From Nemertoderma westbladi (Eukaryota > Xenacoelomorpha > Nemertodermatida > Nemertodermatidae): 24,380 nucleotides of DNA. The notes under the pieces were generated by a model. That model was not told the origin of the DNA. It saw only the letters and a list, made by a program, of their open reading frames with translations, and searched no databases. Location of the stretch: positions 1 through 24,380 of the forward strand of contig JAUCBJ010001707.1 of NCBI GenBank assembly GCA_032718475.1, in the 5' to 3' direction. Below are positions 10,101-18,246 of the stretch, in pieces; within the stretch, counting starts at the first letter, position 1; the number at the start of each line of letters is the position of its first letter. The translations under genes were made by a program, and so were the position numbers.

Positions 10101-11459
10101 CGAAATTTGGTGAATGACTTAAATATGGAACATCGAAAACCTATGTCAATTGAAATAACAGAAAGCAAAAATTTTCCACAGGATGGGTTTATCTATGATT
10201 ACTTCATAGTGAACAATGGTTCTAGGACTTGGGAAACATGGTTACAATATCACAAACAGCAGCCACTGGAAAATGCACAAATGTTTACTCATTCAGAAAT
10301 AATTTTTACTAAAACCATTGCCAGGCAACAGTTCTTTCTTCAAACATATTTGATGTATGACATACCTGTACTGCTTGTTGGTCCAACTGGTACTGGAAAA
10401 TCTGTTATAATTAATGATTATCTTGTTAACTTGCCTGAACAGAAATTTGATATAATTAATCTCAGTTTCTCAGCAACAACACCAGTTACCCAAATACAAT
10501 CACATATCCTGTCAAAACTTGAGCATAGGAATGAGGGATGTTTTGCACCTCAACCTGGAAAACAGTCCATAGTATTTGTTGATGATTTGAATATGCCAAG
10601 AAAAGATGTTTATGGAGCTCAGCCGCAAATTGAACTGATGCGACAATGGCTTGATGCTGGGTGTTGGTTCGAAGATGATGCCTCCAGAATTGAAATCAGA
10701 GATACACAGTTTGTAGCTGCTATGGGACTTCCTGGTGCGGGTAGATCAAATATAACTCCACGCATGACTCATCACCTCAACATGGTTTTTACCGATAGAT
10801 ATAGCATTGCTGAATTGGGTAACATTTTTTCATGCATTGCTGATGCCCATTTTGCTACAGGATATGACAGATCAATACAAAAGCAAGTACAAAATATAGT
10901 CTTAGCCACTTTACGGGTTTATGAGAAAGTTTGTTATGCATATTTGCCAACACCTTCAAAGGCACATTATGTGTTGAACATTCGACATGTTATACAAGTT
11001 ATAACTGGAATTTTATCAGTTTCAAAGACAAAGTTGAAAGATGAGGATAAGTTTATTAGACTTTGGATTCATGAAGTCTACAGAGTATTCTATGATAGGC
11101 TTATAGATGATAATGACCGACAAGCATTCTTTGAAATAATTCAGGACGAATGCTCCGCTACCTTCCATAAATCTATAGGTAAAATTCTAAAGCATCTGTC
11201 ATCCTCTACAGAAGATTTTTTGTCAGAAAATATTAACAACCCCTTGTTCGGTGTTTATAATGAATCAAACGTAGTATCACATGAATATGATGAGATTGTT
11301 AATTTCTCTGACATACCGGCTGTCATGGAGAGATATGTTGATAAATATAATAGAATTAATGCATCACCAATCTCATTTCCCATGTCTGGTAACATGGTTG
11401 GCCATATCTCGGCAATAGCTCGTGTACTAAGGAAAGGGAAAGAGGACATTCTCTGCTGA
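7161..11459 (+). CDS. DNAH12-like: Dynein heavy chain, N-terminal half (linker, AAA1-AAA3)
   Basis: Encodes 1,432 residues without an intron. Residues 1 to about 300 are the distal part of the linker (DHC_N2), including FPRFFFLSNDELL near 180. AAA1 has Walker A GPAGTGKT at 434-441 and Walker B CFDEFN around D486. AAA2 has GNPKSGKS at 716-723 and Walker B IFDGPVD around D799. AAA3 has GPTGTGKS at 1074-1081 and FVDDLNMP at 1139-1146. All three ATP sites look intact. The ATG has a strong Kozak context, and an in-frame TAA lies 15 bp upstream (7146-7148). Dynein similarity fades at this ATG, so the entire tail that docks to the axoneme is absent. Strings around AAA2 (NIKKLKLQ, PWFLNKIIQVYE) look closest to DNAH12; DNAH3 and DNAH7 are alternatives. 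The frame closes at a TGA just before AAA4, while dynein sequence continues in another frame. Confidence 0.93.
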   Translation: MEKLKDTMGKSKEWISLNILEKMQLEWSNKCFTVVPYKGTWLLQESMINDIRSIIEHHTVHMQIMKESPYLLESHISEFEETLVKRVEILDNWFIFQQHWLQLEPIFLSKNTKIKLPEEVKMFDIVDKCWREIMMVQNTNLLEAISQKNMIEKLVKSNELMDVISKGLNNYLDKKRLNFPRFFFLSNDELLNILSEDAPTMQMNLNRCFEGIAKLELNDQQYIEGMVSPEGESIKFIEKIHNKAYDSVDELLVQVEASMFQTIRKSIFDAVEDSKKTLRNKWVFDWPAQAVLVASSICKTKEIIEAIVENSLANCLQKYTKDIQDIGELVRRPLPISGRITLGALTMTDVHTRDIVELLQKGNVTLTTDFKWMCQLRHGLENSNIVVKMLTTEVSYGWEYLGNTSRLVLTPLTDRCYRTLMIALGLNLGGAPSGPAGTGKTETCKDLTKTVAKKCFVIQCSDQIDYISIGKIFKGLAQTGAWACFDEFNRIDIEVLSVIAQQFKCILMAIDSKLKHLHFEGSDIPLNPTCAVFITMNPGYTGRTELPDNLKALFRSVAMMVPDYELISEVTLYSMGYVNAKHISRKIIHYFKLNSEQLSQQHHYDFGMRAVKSVLYDAGNLMIKYPGADENEMVLAALSSIHGAKYTSEDLPLVDSILKDLFPGSLPLSKSHYEPFIGVIEANIKKLKLQCTPWFLNKIIQVYETMRVRHGLMILGNPKSGKSSAYKVLAGALGDLLNNKLMDEYHVHYEAINPKTKSLTGLYGRIDSVTNEWRDGLLTIMFREMVANEENQRNWLIFDGPVDALWIENMNSVLDDNKMLCLASGEIIRMPALMSIIFEPLDLACASPATVSRCGMIYMDAKEVGWRPLKQSYVEHELPEYLNEDHLLIISEMFEWLLDPCIHFVNIFCNSIVPTSDLHLAKSLMKLLSSLLKDVVKSGNQKSITQQVSSILQPLFLFSLVWTVGGNIDEDSKIKFDNFLRNLVNDLNMEHRKPMSIEITESKNFPQDGFIYDYFIVNNGSRTWETWLQYHKQQPLENAQMFTHSEIIFTKTIARQQFFLQTYLMYDIPVLLVGPTGTGKSVIINDYLVNLPEQKFDIINLSFSATTPVTQIQSHILSKLEHRNEGCFAPQPGKQSIVFVDDLNMPRKDVYGAQPQIELMRQWLDAGCWFEDDASRIEIRDTQFVAAMGLPGAGRSNITPRMTHHLNMVFTDRYSIAELGNIFSCIADAHFATGYDRSIQKQVQNIVLATLRVYEKVCYAYLPTPSKAHYVLNIRHVIQVITGILSVSKTKLKDEDKFIRLWIHEVYRVFYDRLIDDNDRQAFFEIIQDECSATFHKSIGKILKHLSSSTEDFLSENINNPLFGVYNESNVVSHEYDEIVNFSDIPAVMERYVDKYNRINASPISFPMSGNMVGHISAIARVLRKGKEDILC

Positions 11460-11488
11460 TCGGATCATACGGAAGTGGCCGTCATAGT
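11436..11488 (+). other. Frameshift joining the two dynein halves, at the AAA4 P-loop
   Basis: Frame 0 reads RVLRKGK and then runs to TGA at 11457-11459. The other frame resumes at 11444 as GHSLLIGSYGSGRHS, which is the AAA4 Walker A (family form GxGGSGRQS, with the usual R in place of K). Family alignment (KGH) fits best if two bases, GA at 11442-11443, are extra in a 14-base purine run (11430-11443, continuing through GGA). No in-phase X-XXY-YYZ slippery heptamer and no intron signals are seen. It is a real mutation, or a sequencing or assembly indel. Confidence 0.85.
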
Positions 11489-14400
11489 GCTTGTAAAATT
11501 GCAGCATTCATTGAGGGTTGTGAATTGTTTAAAATCGAAATGACATATGGTTATGGAAGAAAGGAATGGGAAAAAGATATTAAAAATATTATAAAAAGAG
11601 CAGGATGTGAAGATAAGCATATTGCTTTCCTTATAACAGAAGACGAATTCATATTGGAGTCATTTCTAGAAGACATCAACATATTTCTCAAAAATCCAGA
11701 CATTCCATACCTCTTTTCCAATGATGAAAAATATGAAATTGTACAAAACATGATGGAAACAGCTAGAGGTAAAGACCAAATTATGAATGAAGCCACATTG
11801 TCTGTGTTTAATCAGTTTATAAACAAAGTTAGATTAAATCTACACATTGTTCTGATTATGTCACCCGGGGAGACATTGCGTAATAGGTTGCGAATCTTTC
11901 CATCTCTAATAGACTGCTGCACTGTTGATTGGTTTCAATCATGGCCAGAAGAGACCCTTCAATGTATCGCAACAAAGTACTTAGAAGAAGCTGATTTGGA
12001 AGATAAAATCAGATCTGATTGTGTGGTTTTATGTAAATACATACACAAATCAGTGATCAGTTTATCTGCATTAGATGCTGGGCAACTTTTGAATTATGTT
12101 GCTCCATCTGCTTATATTGAATTTCTTCATATCTTCAAGGAGTTTCTGAATGATAAACGAAATACAATAAAACAGCAGATAAAGAAATTTAAAGTTGGTG
12201 TGGAAAGATTTCAGTTGGTTGCTAAACAAATACAAAATACGCATCAAGAATTGAAAGACTCAAAGCCAGAAGCATCTCTAAGTTATGAACAACTACTCAA
12301 AGTGCTTGAAGAAGAAATGAAAATGTGGGTTCATAAAGCATCTGAACTTAATGAAAGTTATGATGCTATCACAGGAGATACATTGATTTCAGCAGGAGTA
12401 ATTTCATATCTCAGTGCGTTTCCCTTTGAATTGAAGCAGAAGGCTATTTCAGATTGGCATACACGTTGCAAACAACAACACATTCCATGTTCCAAAACAT
12501 TCTCCATAATGGCAGCTATTGGTGATTCAAGTGTAATAAATGGATGGAATGATGATGGATTGTGGAAAGACTCATGTTCCATTGAGAATGCAATTATAGC
12601 CAGTAATAGCAGACGATGGCCCCTGATGATTGACCCAGAAGGTTTGGCAACTAAATGGGTAAAAGCAACGGAAAGACAAAATAATCTAATTGTCATTCAG
12701 TTGAATGACTCAAATTGTATTGTGGAATTAGAGAATGCAATTCAATTTGGATATCCAGTTCTGCTTCAGAACGTGGAATTAATAAACCCAGTGCTAAACC
12801 AAATATTATTTATGAAAACTTTTGTCGACAAAGATACAAAATACATCGGTTTTGGAAAAAAAATTATTTATTATAACAGAAATTTCCGATTGTACCTGAC
12901 ATCAACTTCCAGTAAAGAATTAAATTTGCCTCAGATTTTGACAAAGGTTTGTGTATTCAATTTTATCCCCTCAACATTACAATTACAAGAACAACTGTTA
13001 GGCACATTAACTTGCTCTAAGGAACCAAGTTTGGTGAAAAGGAAAAGGAATCTTGAAGTTGAAAGCCTAAAAATGGGAAAGATCATTGTAAAAATAGAAA
13101 ACCACATTTTGGAGTTGCTGTGCACCTCGGATGGAAATATTGTTGGTGAAGGAAATTTTAAAGAAATTTTAGAAATTTTAACAAAAGCAACAACTTTGCG
13201 CAAAGAAATGTTAGCAAAAGAAAACTTGATAATGGAAGTGAGCATGACAATTTTGGATATGCATTCTGCTTACAAACCAGTGGCTGTACGAGCTGCATTG
13301 CTATTCTCTACAATCAGATGTTTGTCAAACATAGAGCCCATGTATCAGTTCTCGCTGAATTGGTTTAATGACCTCTACTTGAAAGCCATAGAGAAAATCA
13401 ATCACAATTGTGAGCCTCATGAACAAATTATATATCTCATTGAAGATATTACCGAAACCATATGCAAGAATGTGTGCACCTCATTGTTTGAAAGGCACAA
13501 TGTCGTATTTTTACTAATTTTAACCATCAATATTATGAACAATAAGAATGCAATAGACATGAAAACTTTGAAAAGTATCTTAACTGGAGTAGATCGAGTT
13601 GAAACGTCATTTCGTAATCCTGCTACAGAATGGTTGTCAGATAGAAGTTGGACAGAAGTTGTTCATGCATCATCATTTGGAAAACTGAGTGGAATCAAGG
13701 ATGATTTTGTGGCATATATTGGTGATTGGAAATCCTTCTTTACAAGCACTTGTCCAGAGGTGGAAGCCTTTCCTGGGAAATGGAATTCGTTAACTGATAT
13801 AGAACGGATGTTAGTGATAAAAGCATTGCGACCAGATAAAATGGTAGATGCTGTTGGTGAGATCATAGCCAAAAACCTTGGAAGGACGTTTGTCAATCTT
13901 CCAACACTGGATCTTATAAGTTCATTTAATAGTGGTAATTGCTTCTCTCCATTTATCTTTATTCTAAGTCCTGGGGGGAACTGCATGTCTTCTATAATGA
14001 AGCTTTCCAGAGGCCATGGTTTGGATGATTCCCGAGTAAAGACAGTGGCATTGGGACAAGGCAGGGGTCCTATCGCACAAAGATTAATTGACGATGGTAT
14101 AAGCAATGGTGATTGGGTTGTCCTACAGTACTGTCACTTGGCGGCAAGTTGGATGCCAAAACTTGAAAAAATCTGCAGAGAATTGCCAACAAATGAAGGT
14201 ATGAACAATAATTTTAGATTGTGGCTCACAACTTACCCTACAAATAAATTTCCCATCAGTATTCTAAGGAACGGGATAAAAATGACTAAAGAAACAAATA
14301 AGGGACTAAGAGAGAATCTCCTTAACACATATCATACAAACGATCTGGTATCCAATACCCTAAACTTCGATGGATCCAATAATCCACCTGGTTGGCCTGC

Positions 14401-15736
14401 GTATCTATTTTCTATCTGTTTCTTTCACGCCATTGTACAAGAAAGGCGAAGGTTTGGTTCATTGGGATGGAACATTCCTTACGAGTTCAATGACAGCGAT
14501 CTTCACGTTAGCATGAGACACTTGATGATGATCCTCAAAGACATTGACGGATCGCCTGCTGACGCTTTAAGTTATATGATCGGAGAATGTAACTATGGAG
14601 GTCGAGTTACTGATGAGAAAGACCGCCGATTGATAATGTCAATCGTCAAGACATTTACTGATGATCGTATTACTAAAGATGACAACTACAAGTTTTCGCC
14701 AAGTGGAGTCTATGGGATCCCAAAAGGTGATAATTATCAAACTTACATTGACTTTATTAATACTTTGCCATCTGGTTCAAATCCAGAATTATATGGGCTA
14801 CATGAGAATGCCGATATTGTCAAATGCATTAACGACACTGGGGACTTGATAGACGATATTTCTATGATAATAACCCATGAGCCAATTACATCAACCGAGC
14901 AAGTTGTTGATCAACTAGCCAATGATATATTAAATAAATTACCTCATCATTTCGAAATGGTAGTTGTTGCTAAGAAATATCCCATGGAATATAAGGAATC
15001 CTTGAATATGGTGTTACGTCAGGAACTAATTCGCTTCAATAGATTGTCAGATGAAATACGTTCAAGTTTGAAAAACCTCAGAAAAGCCATTAAAGGCGAA
15101 GTATTTATGTCCAAAGATTTAGCAGATGTGTTCACTTCTATCTATGAAGGAAAGCAGCCTATGCTGTGGCAGCGTAAGAGTTATCCTAGCATAAAGCCAT
15201 TGGCTGGATACATAAAAGACCTTATAGAACGTCTGAACTTCTTTAATAGTTGGATTACCGATGGCCAACCAAATACATTCTGGGTATCTGGTTTCTTTTT
15301 CACACAATCGTTGTTTAGTGGAGTGCTCCAGAACTACGCCCGTAAACATCATATTCCTGTTGATAGTTTGTCTTTTGAATTTAAAGTTTCAGAAGAACAG
15401 CAGATTACTAAACAACCGGATGATGGTTGTTATATAACAGGGTTGTTCATTGAAGGAGCCAGATGGGATTCCATAGAGAAGCGATTAGGAGAATCAATCC
15501 CTAAGATTTTATTTGAAACCATGCCGGTAATCACTTGTAAGCCAGGAATGAAAGATAACCATTCCACCAACACGTTTTATGATTGCCCAGTCTACAAGAC
15601 AAGAATGAGACGAGGAATACTGTCCACAACAGGACATTCTACTAACTTTGTGATATATATTCCGCTGCCTAGCAACGAACATCAACACCACTGGATAAAC
15701 CGCGGTGTGGCTATGGTCTGTCAACTGGATTATTAG
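11444..15736 (+). CDS. DNAH12-like: Dynein heavy chain, C-terminal half (AAA4-AAA6, C-terminal domain), stalk deleted
   Basis: Dynein similarity begins at 11444, upstream of the first possible initiator in this frame, which shows it is a continuation and not a separate gene. In order: AAA4 with GSYGSGRHS (11462-11488) and FLEDIN; a short stalk base (about 12,139-12,377); AAA5 with RRWPLMIDPEG near 12,610; the AAA6 and buttress region; then a complete C-terminal domain with GECNYGGRVTD, TTGHSTNF and a canonical end WINRGVAMVCQLDY. About 1,430 residues are encoded with no intron and no further stop. The distal stalk and microtubule-binding domain are absent. Several near-invariant residues differ from the family, for example LQYCHLA where LQNCHLA is usual. 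No canonical AATAAA is seen in the first few hundred bases after the TAG. A catalytic ring could form, but microtubule contact by the normal route is not possible. Confidence 0.92.
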   Translation, partial: GHSLLIGSYGSGRHSACKIAAFIEGCELFKIEMTYGYGRKEWEKDIKNIIKRAGCEDKHIAFLITEDEFILESFLEDINIFLKNPDIPYLFSNDEKYEIVQNMMETARGKDQIMNEATLSVFNQFINKVRLNLHIVLIMSPGETLRNRLRIFPSLIDCCTVDWFQSWPEETLQCIATKYLEEADLEDKIRSDCVVLCKYIHKSVISLSALDAGQLLNYVAPSAYIEFLHIFKEFLNDKRNTIKQQIKKFKVGVERFQLVAKQIQNTHQELKDSKPEASLSYEQLLKVLEEEMKMWVHKASELNESYDAITGDTLISAGVISYLSAFPFELKQKAISDWHTRCKQQHIPCSKTFSIMAAIGDSSVINGWNDDGLWKDSCSIENAIIASNSRRWPLMIDPEGLATKWVKATERQNNLIVIQLNDSNCIVELENAIQFGYPVLLQNVELINPVLNQILFMKTFVDKDTKYIGFGKKIIYYNRNFRLYLTSTSSKELNLPQILTKVCVFNFIPSTLQLQEQLLGTLTCSKEPSLVKRKRNLEVESLKMGKIIVKIENHILELLCTSDGNIVGEGNFKEILEILTKATTLRKEMLAKENLIMEVSMTILDMHSAYKPVAVRAALLFSTIRCLSNIEPMYQFSLNWFNDLYLKAIEKINHNCEPHEQIIYLIEDITETICKNVCTSLFERHNVVFLLILTINIMNNKNAIDMKTLKSILTGVDRVETSFRNPATEWLSDRSWTEVVHASSFGKLSGIKDDFVAYIGDWKSFFTSTCPEVEAFPGKWNSLTDIERMLVIKALRPDKMVDAVGEIIAKNLGRTFVNLPTLDLISSFNSGNCFSPFIFILSPGGNCMSSIMKLSRGHGLDDSRVKTVALGQGRGPIAQRLIDDGISNGDWVVLQYCHLAASWMPKLEKICRELPTNEGMNNNFRLWLTTYPTNKFPISILRNGIKMTKETNKGLRENLLNTYHTNDLVSNTLNFDGSNNPPGWPAYLFSICFFHAIVQERRRFGSLGWNIPYEFNDSDLHVSMRHLMMILKDIDGSPADALSYMIGECNYGGRVTDEKDRRLIMSIVKTFTDDRITKDDNYKFSPSGVYGIPKGDNYQTYIDFINTLPSGSNPELYGLHENADIVKCINDTGDLIDDISMIITHEPITSTEQVVDQLANDILNKLPHHFEMVVVAKKYPMEYKESLNMVLRQELIRFNRLSDEIRSSLKNLRKAIKGEVFMSKDLADVFTSIYEGKQPMLWQRKSYPSIKPLAGYIKDLIERLNFFNSWITDGQPNTFWVSGFFFTQSLFSGVLQNYARKHHIPVDSLSFEFKVSEEQQITKQPDDGCYITGLFIEGARWDSIEKRLGESIPKILFETMPVITCKPGMKDNHSTNTFYDCPVYKTRMRRGILSTTGHSTNFVIYIPLPSNEHQHHWINRGVAMVCQLDY
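12139..12377 (+). other. Remnant of dynein stalk, microtubule-binding domain deleted in frame
   Basis: After the AAA4 end (YIEFLHIFKEFLNDKR) the first stalk helix proceeds normally to about SKPEASLSYEQL. The reading then passes straight into the tail of the second helix (W..KASELNESYDAITGD) that precedes AAA5. The whole stretch is about 75 residues. A normal dynein stalk with its tip domain spans roughly 340 residues here, so some 260 residues are gone. The usual tip signatures (K-x-PP-x-x-V, the CxWV helix) are not found anywhere in the frame. The junction lies near 12,290-12,330 and keeps the frame. Confidence 0.85.
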
Positions 15737-17039
15737 ACATGCATTACTAAACACATTTGTATACATTCACATTGCAGAGTTTAAGGTGTAGATATTATGC
15801 ACCGTATATATTTTATTATTAGCACGGTTTAAGCATCACATTTTCACTGAATAGCACATTGAATGTTTAAATTATATATTAGGATGCCCCAAAATAATTA
15901 ACTACAGATTTGTTAATCTGGACTACATAAAATTTTCCACTTAGTCAAAAAACATAAGTACTTCTCAAATATTTTTTGAATAGTATTAAGTTTACGCGGA
16001 TGCCCAAATAATATAAAGGGCCGCCCTCATATAGAAATATTGTGTGTTTTGCACGAGCGACGCGATTGTTAAAATGCCAACGACTGCAAACTGTTTAGTT
16101 GAAGGATCTTTTGCTCTAGTTGATAATTTAATCTATGTTTGGGCCTGAATATTTGATTGATGTTCTGGAATATCATCTCCACTCAAAAAGTATAGGCAGT
16201 ATATAGTAGCTAGTATTATTAAATTAGATTAGAATTAGTATTGTGCAAAATTTAACTGAAATTTGCGATAACTTTGTTATAACACTTAATATACTTTACA
16301 GTATGGATGTTAAAATTTTAAAACAATGTTACAAATCCGGGATGCTGCCTTAAAACCGCAAATATTTCCTTCAAAATTAAAATTAAATGTAGTGATTTTC
16401 CTCTCAGTATTCTATAGACACTTTTATTACCGTCACCTTTTCATTTTCAACCTATCGGACGGCCAACATTATAATTACAGAAATATTTTACTTTTACTCA
16501 ACCTCACTTATATTTATATATTACCGCAGGGGATAATTATAATAATTGTTGGACTCGCATTTTCAAATCATATTTTGAGATATTCACATATATTATATCC
16601 ACTGATACACTGCATTAGGTTACTATTAAATATGTCTTTGTTTAAATGTCACATTCTTTTAGTAAAAATGCAGCACTGGAATTCTGGTACGTGTGCGTTA
16701 CTAATACTAATGTTTATTTGGTATCATCAGTTCTTATCCAATCTCATGCTCATCTAGGAGATGTCGAATTAAATCATTACAATTATAATTATATAAAAAA
16801 ACTTTATGTACTAGACTTAAGTGGCATACAATACCAGAATACTAGTCTGCTAAACCTCCTATCGCAAGGAAACCTGGTATGCTATCTAATTGTAACCACT
16901 GCTAAAATTGCAATAAAGTACACATTAACTATAAACTGTCTACTTTAATGCCGCTCACGTACTATTATATTATATAAAGATTATTTTTGTGCTTTATATA
17001 TGTAATGGCCACATCAACCTGTTAACAATAATTCTCAGA
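15737..17039. other. Spacer between dynein and LINE
   Basis: Non-coding by appearance. An imperfect direct repeat GGATGCCCC-AAAATAATTA / GGATGCCC-AAATAATATA occurs at 15882 and 15998. Open frames at 16326-16948 are hydrophobic, AT-driven and overlapping, with no recognised domain. A 24-codon frame at 16074-16148 has a fair ATG context but nothing else. Part of 16,300-17,040 may be decayed 5' sequence of the LINE. Confidence 0.45.
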
Positions 17040-17049
17040 ATAGACCAAA

Positions 17050-17507
17050 TGATATTTGTAATTGTAAATTTTGTTGCTCTGAAGTAAAGAACAACCACCA
17101 AGCTATTTTTGCGAGCTCTGATCTCGCTGGTATCATGTTAAGTGCATTCCAAAAATATCTCACAAGGATTATAAATATTTTCAGCATTCTGATATTCCAT
17201 GAATGCTTAGATTGTGAACTTCCATTTTTCTCAATAAAAGATGATGAAGAATTTAAAATTTCAGCTCTAGACTACAGAATACCACAAAACATTAACATAT
17301 CATTTCTAAATTCCACAATTTTTGAACCATATAACCTACAACAAGGTACCAACGATTTTGACTTAGATTTCAATCCTGACGTTAATTTCGTTAACTTCTT
17401 TTAACGATATCACAAAATGCAAATATTATTTTCAAGACGAATTTAATGAAAAATTCCCAGCAAATATCGATAACGAATTATCACTAATCCATTTCAACGC
17501 TAGAAGC
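17050..17507 (+). pseudogene. LINE ORF start: broken PHD-like finger and linker
   Basis: Across two to three frames the sequence reads CNCKFCCSE, then FCEL-stop-SRWYHVKC, then ECLDCELPFF. Together these give the C/H/C spacing of a PHD-type zinc finger found at the start of some LINE proteins. The stop (TGA at about 17,118) replaces an expected cysteine codon. The reading frame 17135-17404 covers the end of the finger and an acidic linker. An extra T in the run at 17399-17402 then shifts the frame into NDITKCKYYFQDEF and LSLIHFNARSL, the first strand of the endonuclease. The tandem array begins directly after this. Confidence 0.7.
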
Positions 17508-18246
17508 CTACCGGCCTACCGGCCCACCGGCCTACCGGCCTACCGGCCCACCGGCCTACCGGCCTACCGGCCTACCGGTCTACCGGCCAAGCTGCCAACC
17601 GGCCAACCGGCCCACCGGCCCGCCGGCCCACCGGCCTACCGGCCCACCGGCCTACCGGCCTACCGGCCTACCGGCCCACCGGCCTACCGGCCCACCGGCC
17701 TACCGGCCTACCGGCCTACCGGCCTACCGGCCCACCGGCCTACCGGCCTACCGGCCCACCGGCCTACCGGCCTACCGGCCCACCGGCCTACCGGCCCACC
17801 GGCCTACCGGCCTACCGGCCTACCGGCCTACCGGTCTACCGGCCAACCGGCCAAGCTGCCAACCGGCCAACCGGCCCACCGGCCCGCCGGCCCACCGGCC
17901 TACCGGCCCACCGGCCTACCGGCCTACCGGCCCACCGGCCTACCGGCCTACCGGCCCACCGGCCTACCGGCCCACCGGCCTACCGGCCTACCGGCCTACC
18001 GGCCCACCGGCCTACCGGCCCACCGGCCTACCGGCCTACCGGCCCACCGGCCTACCGGCCCACCGGCCTACCGGCCTACCGGCCCACCGGCCTACCGGCC
18101 CACCGGCCTACCGGCCTACCGGCCCACCGGCCTACCGGCCCACCGGCCTACCGGCCCACCGGCCTACCGGCCTACCGGCCTACCGGCCCACCGGCCTACC
18201 GGCCCACCGGCCTACCGGCCTACCGGCCCACCGGCCTACCGGCCCA
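17508..18246 (+). repeat. 8-bp satellite array (CCGGCCYA)n inside the LINE endonuclease
   Basis: About 92 tandem 8-bp units, mostly CCGGCCTA and CCGGCCCA, with CCGGTCTA, CCGGCCAA, CCGGCCCG and GCTGCCAA variants. The left flank reads ARSL-P-A and the right flank reads P-A-HFESI. The endonuclease is continuous if the array collapses to CTACCGGCCCAC. Homologous GCC codons sit at 17514 and 18242, 728 bp apart, which is exactly 91 x 8. This means the array arose by pure unit expansion from the element's own sequence, and it shifts the frame (728 is not divisible by 3). Variant units recur at a 256-bp interval. GC is about 75 percent in an AT-rich region. Confidence 0.95.

Larger units (their letters stand above)
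7161..15736 (+). pseudogene. DNAH12-like: Composite intronless dynein heavy-chain retrocopy/retrogene
   Basis: Taken together, 7161-15736 gives about 2,860 codons of one dynein heavy chain with one frameshift and no introns. Animal axonemal dynein genes normally have dozens of exons, so an uninterrupted 8.6-kb copy that begins part-way through the protein is best explained by retrotransposition of a 5'-incomplete mRNA. No poly(A) tract or flanking target duplication is recognised, so insertion was not recent. Only one disabling lesion in so long a frame, despite evident divergence from the family, argues that the reading frame has been under selection or that the lesion is an assembly error. 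Pseudogene status is therefore provisional. Confidence 0.6.

Noticed and set aside
11436-11446. Programmed -1 ribosomal frameshift at GGGAAAG
   Set aside because: The heptamer is not in the required phase relative to the upstream frame, and no downstream structure was evident. A simple indel explains it better.
11525-11560. Independent start for the second dynein half at the TTG near 11,525
   Set aside because: Dynein similarity, including the AAA4 P-loop, continues upstream to 11444 in the same frame, so this is a continuation after a frameshift and not a new gene.
16074-16148. 24-codon small ORF with fair ATG context
   Set aside because: Nothing beyond the start context supports it.
16326-16948. 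Hydrophobic open frames suggesting membrane proteins
   Set aside because: Overlapping frames rich in I, L, Y and N are expected from AT-rich DNA. No family similarity was recognised.
17508-18246. CRISPR-like array
   Set aside because: There are no spacers; units are contiguous 8-bp repeats in a eukaryotic LINE.
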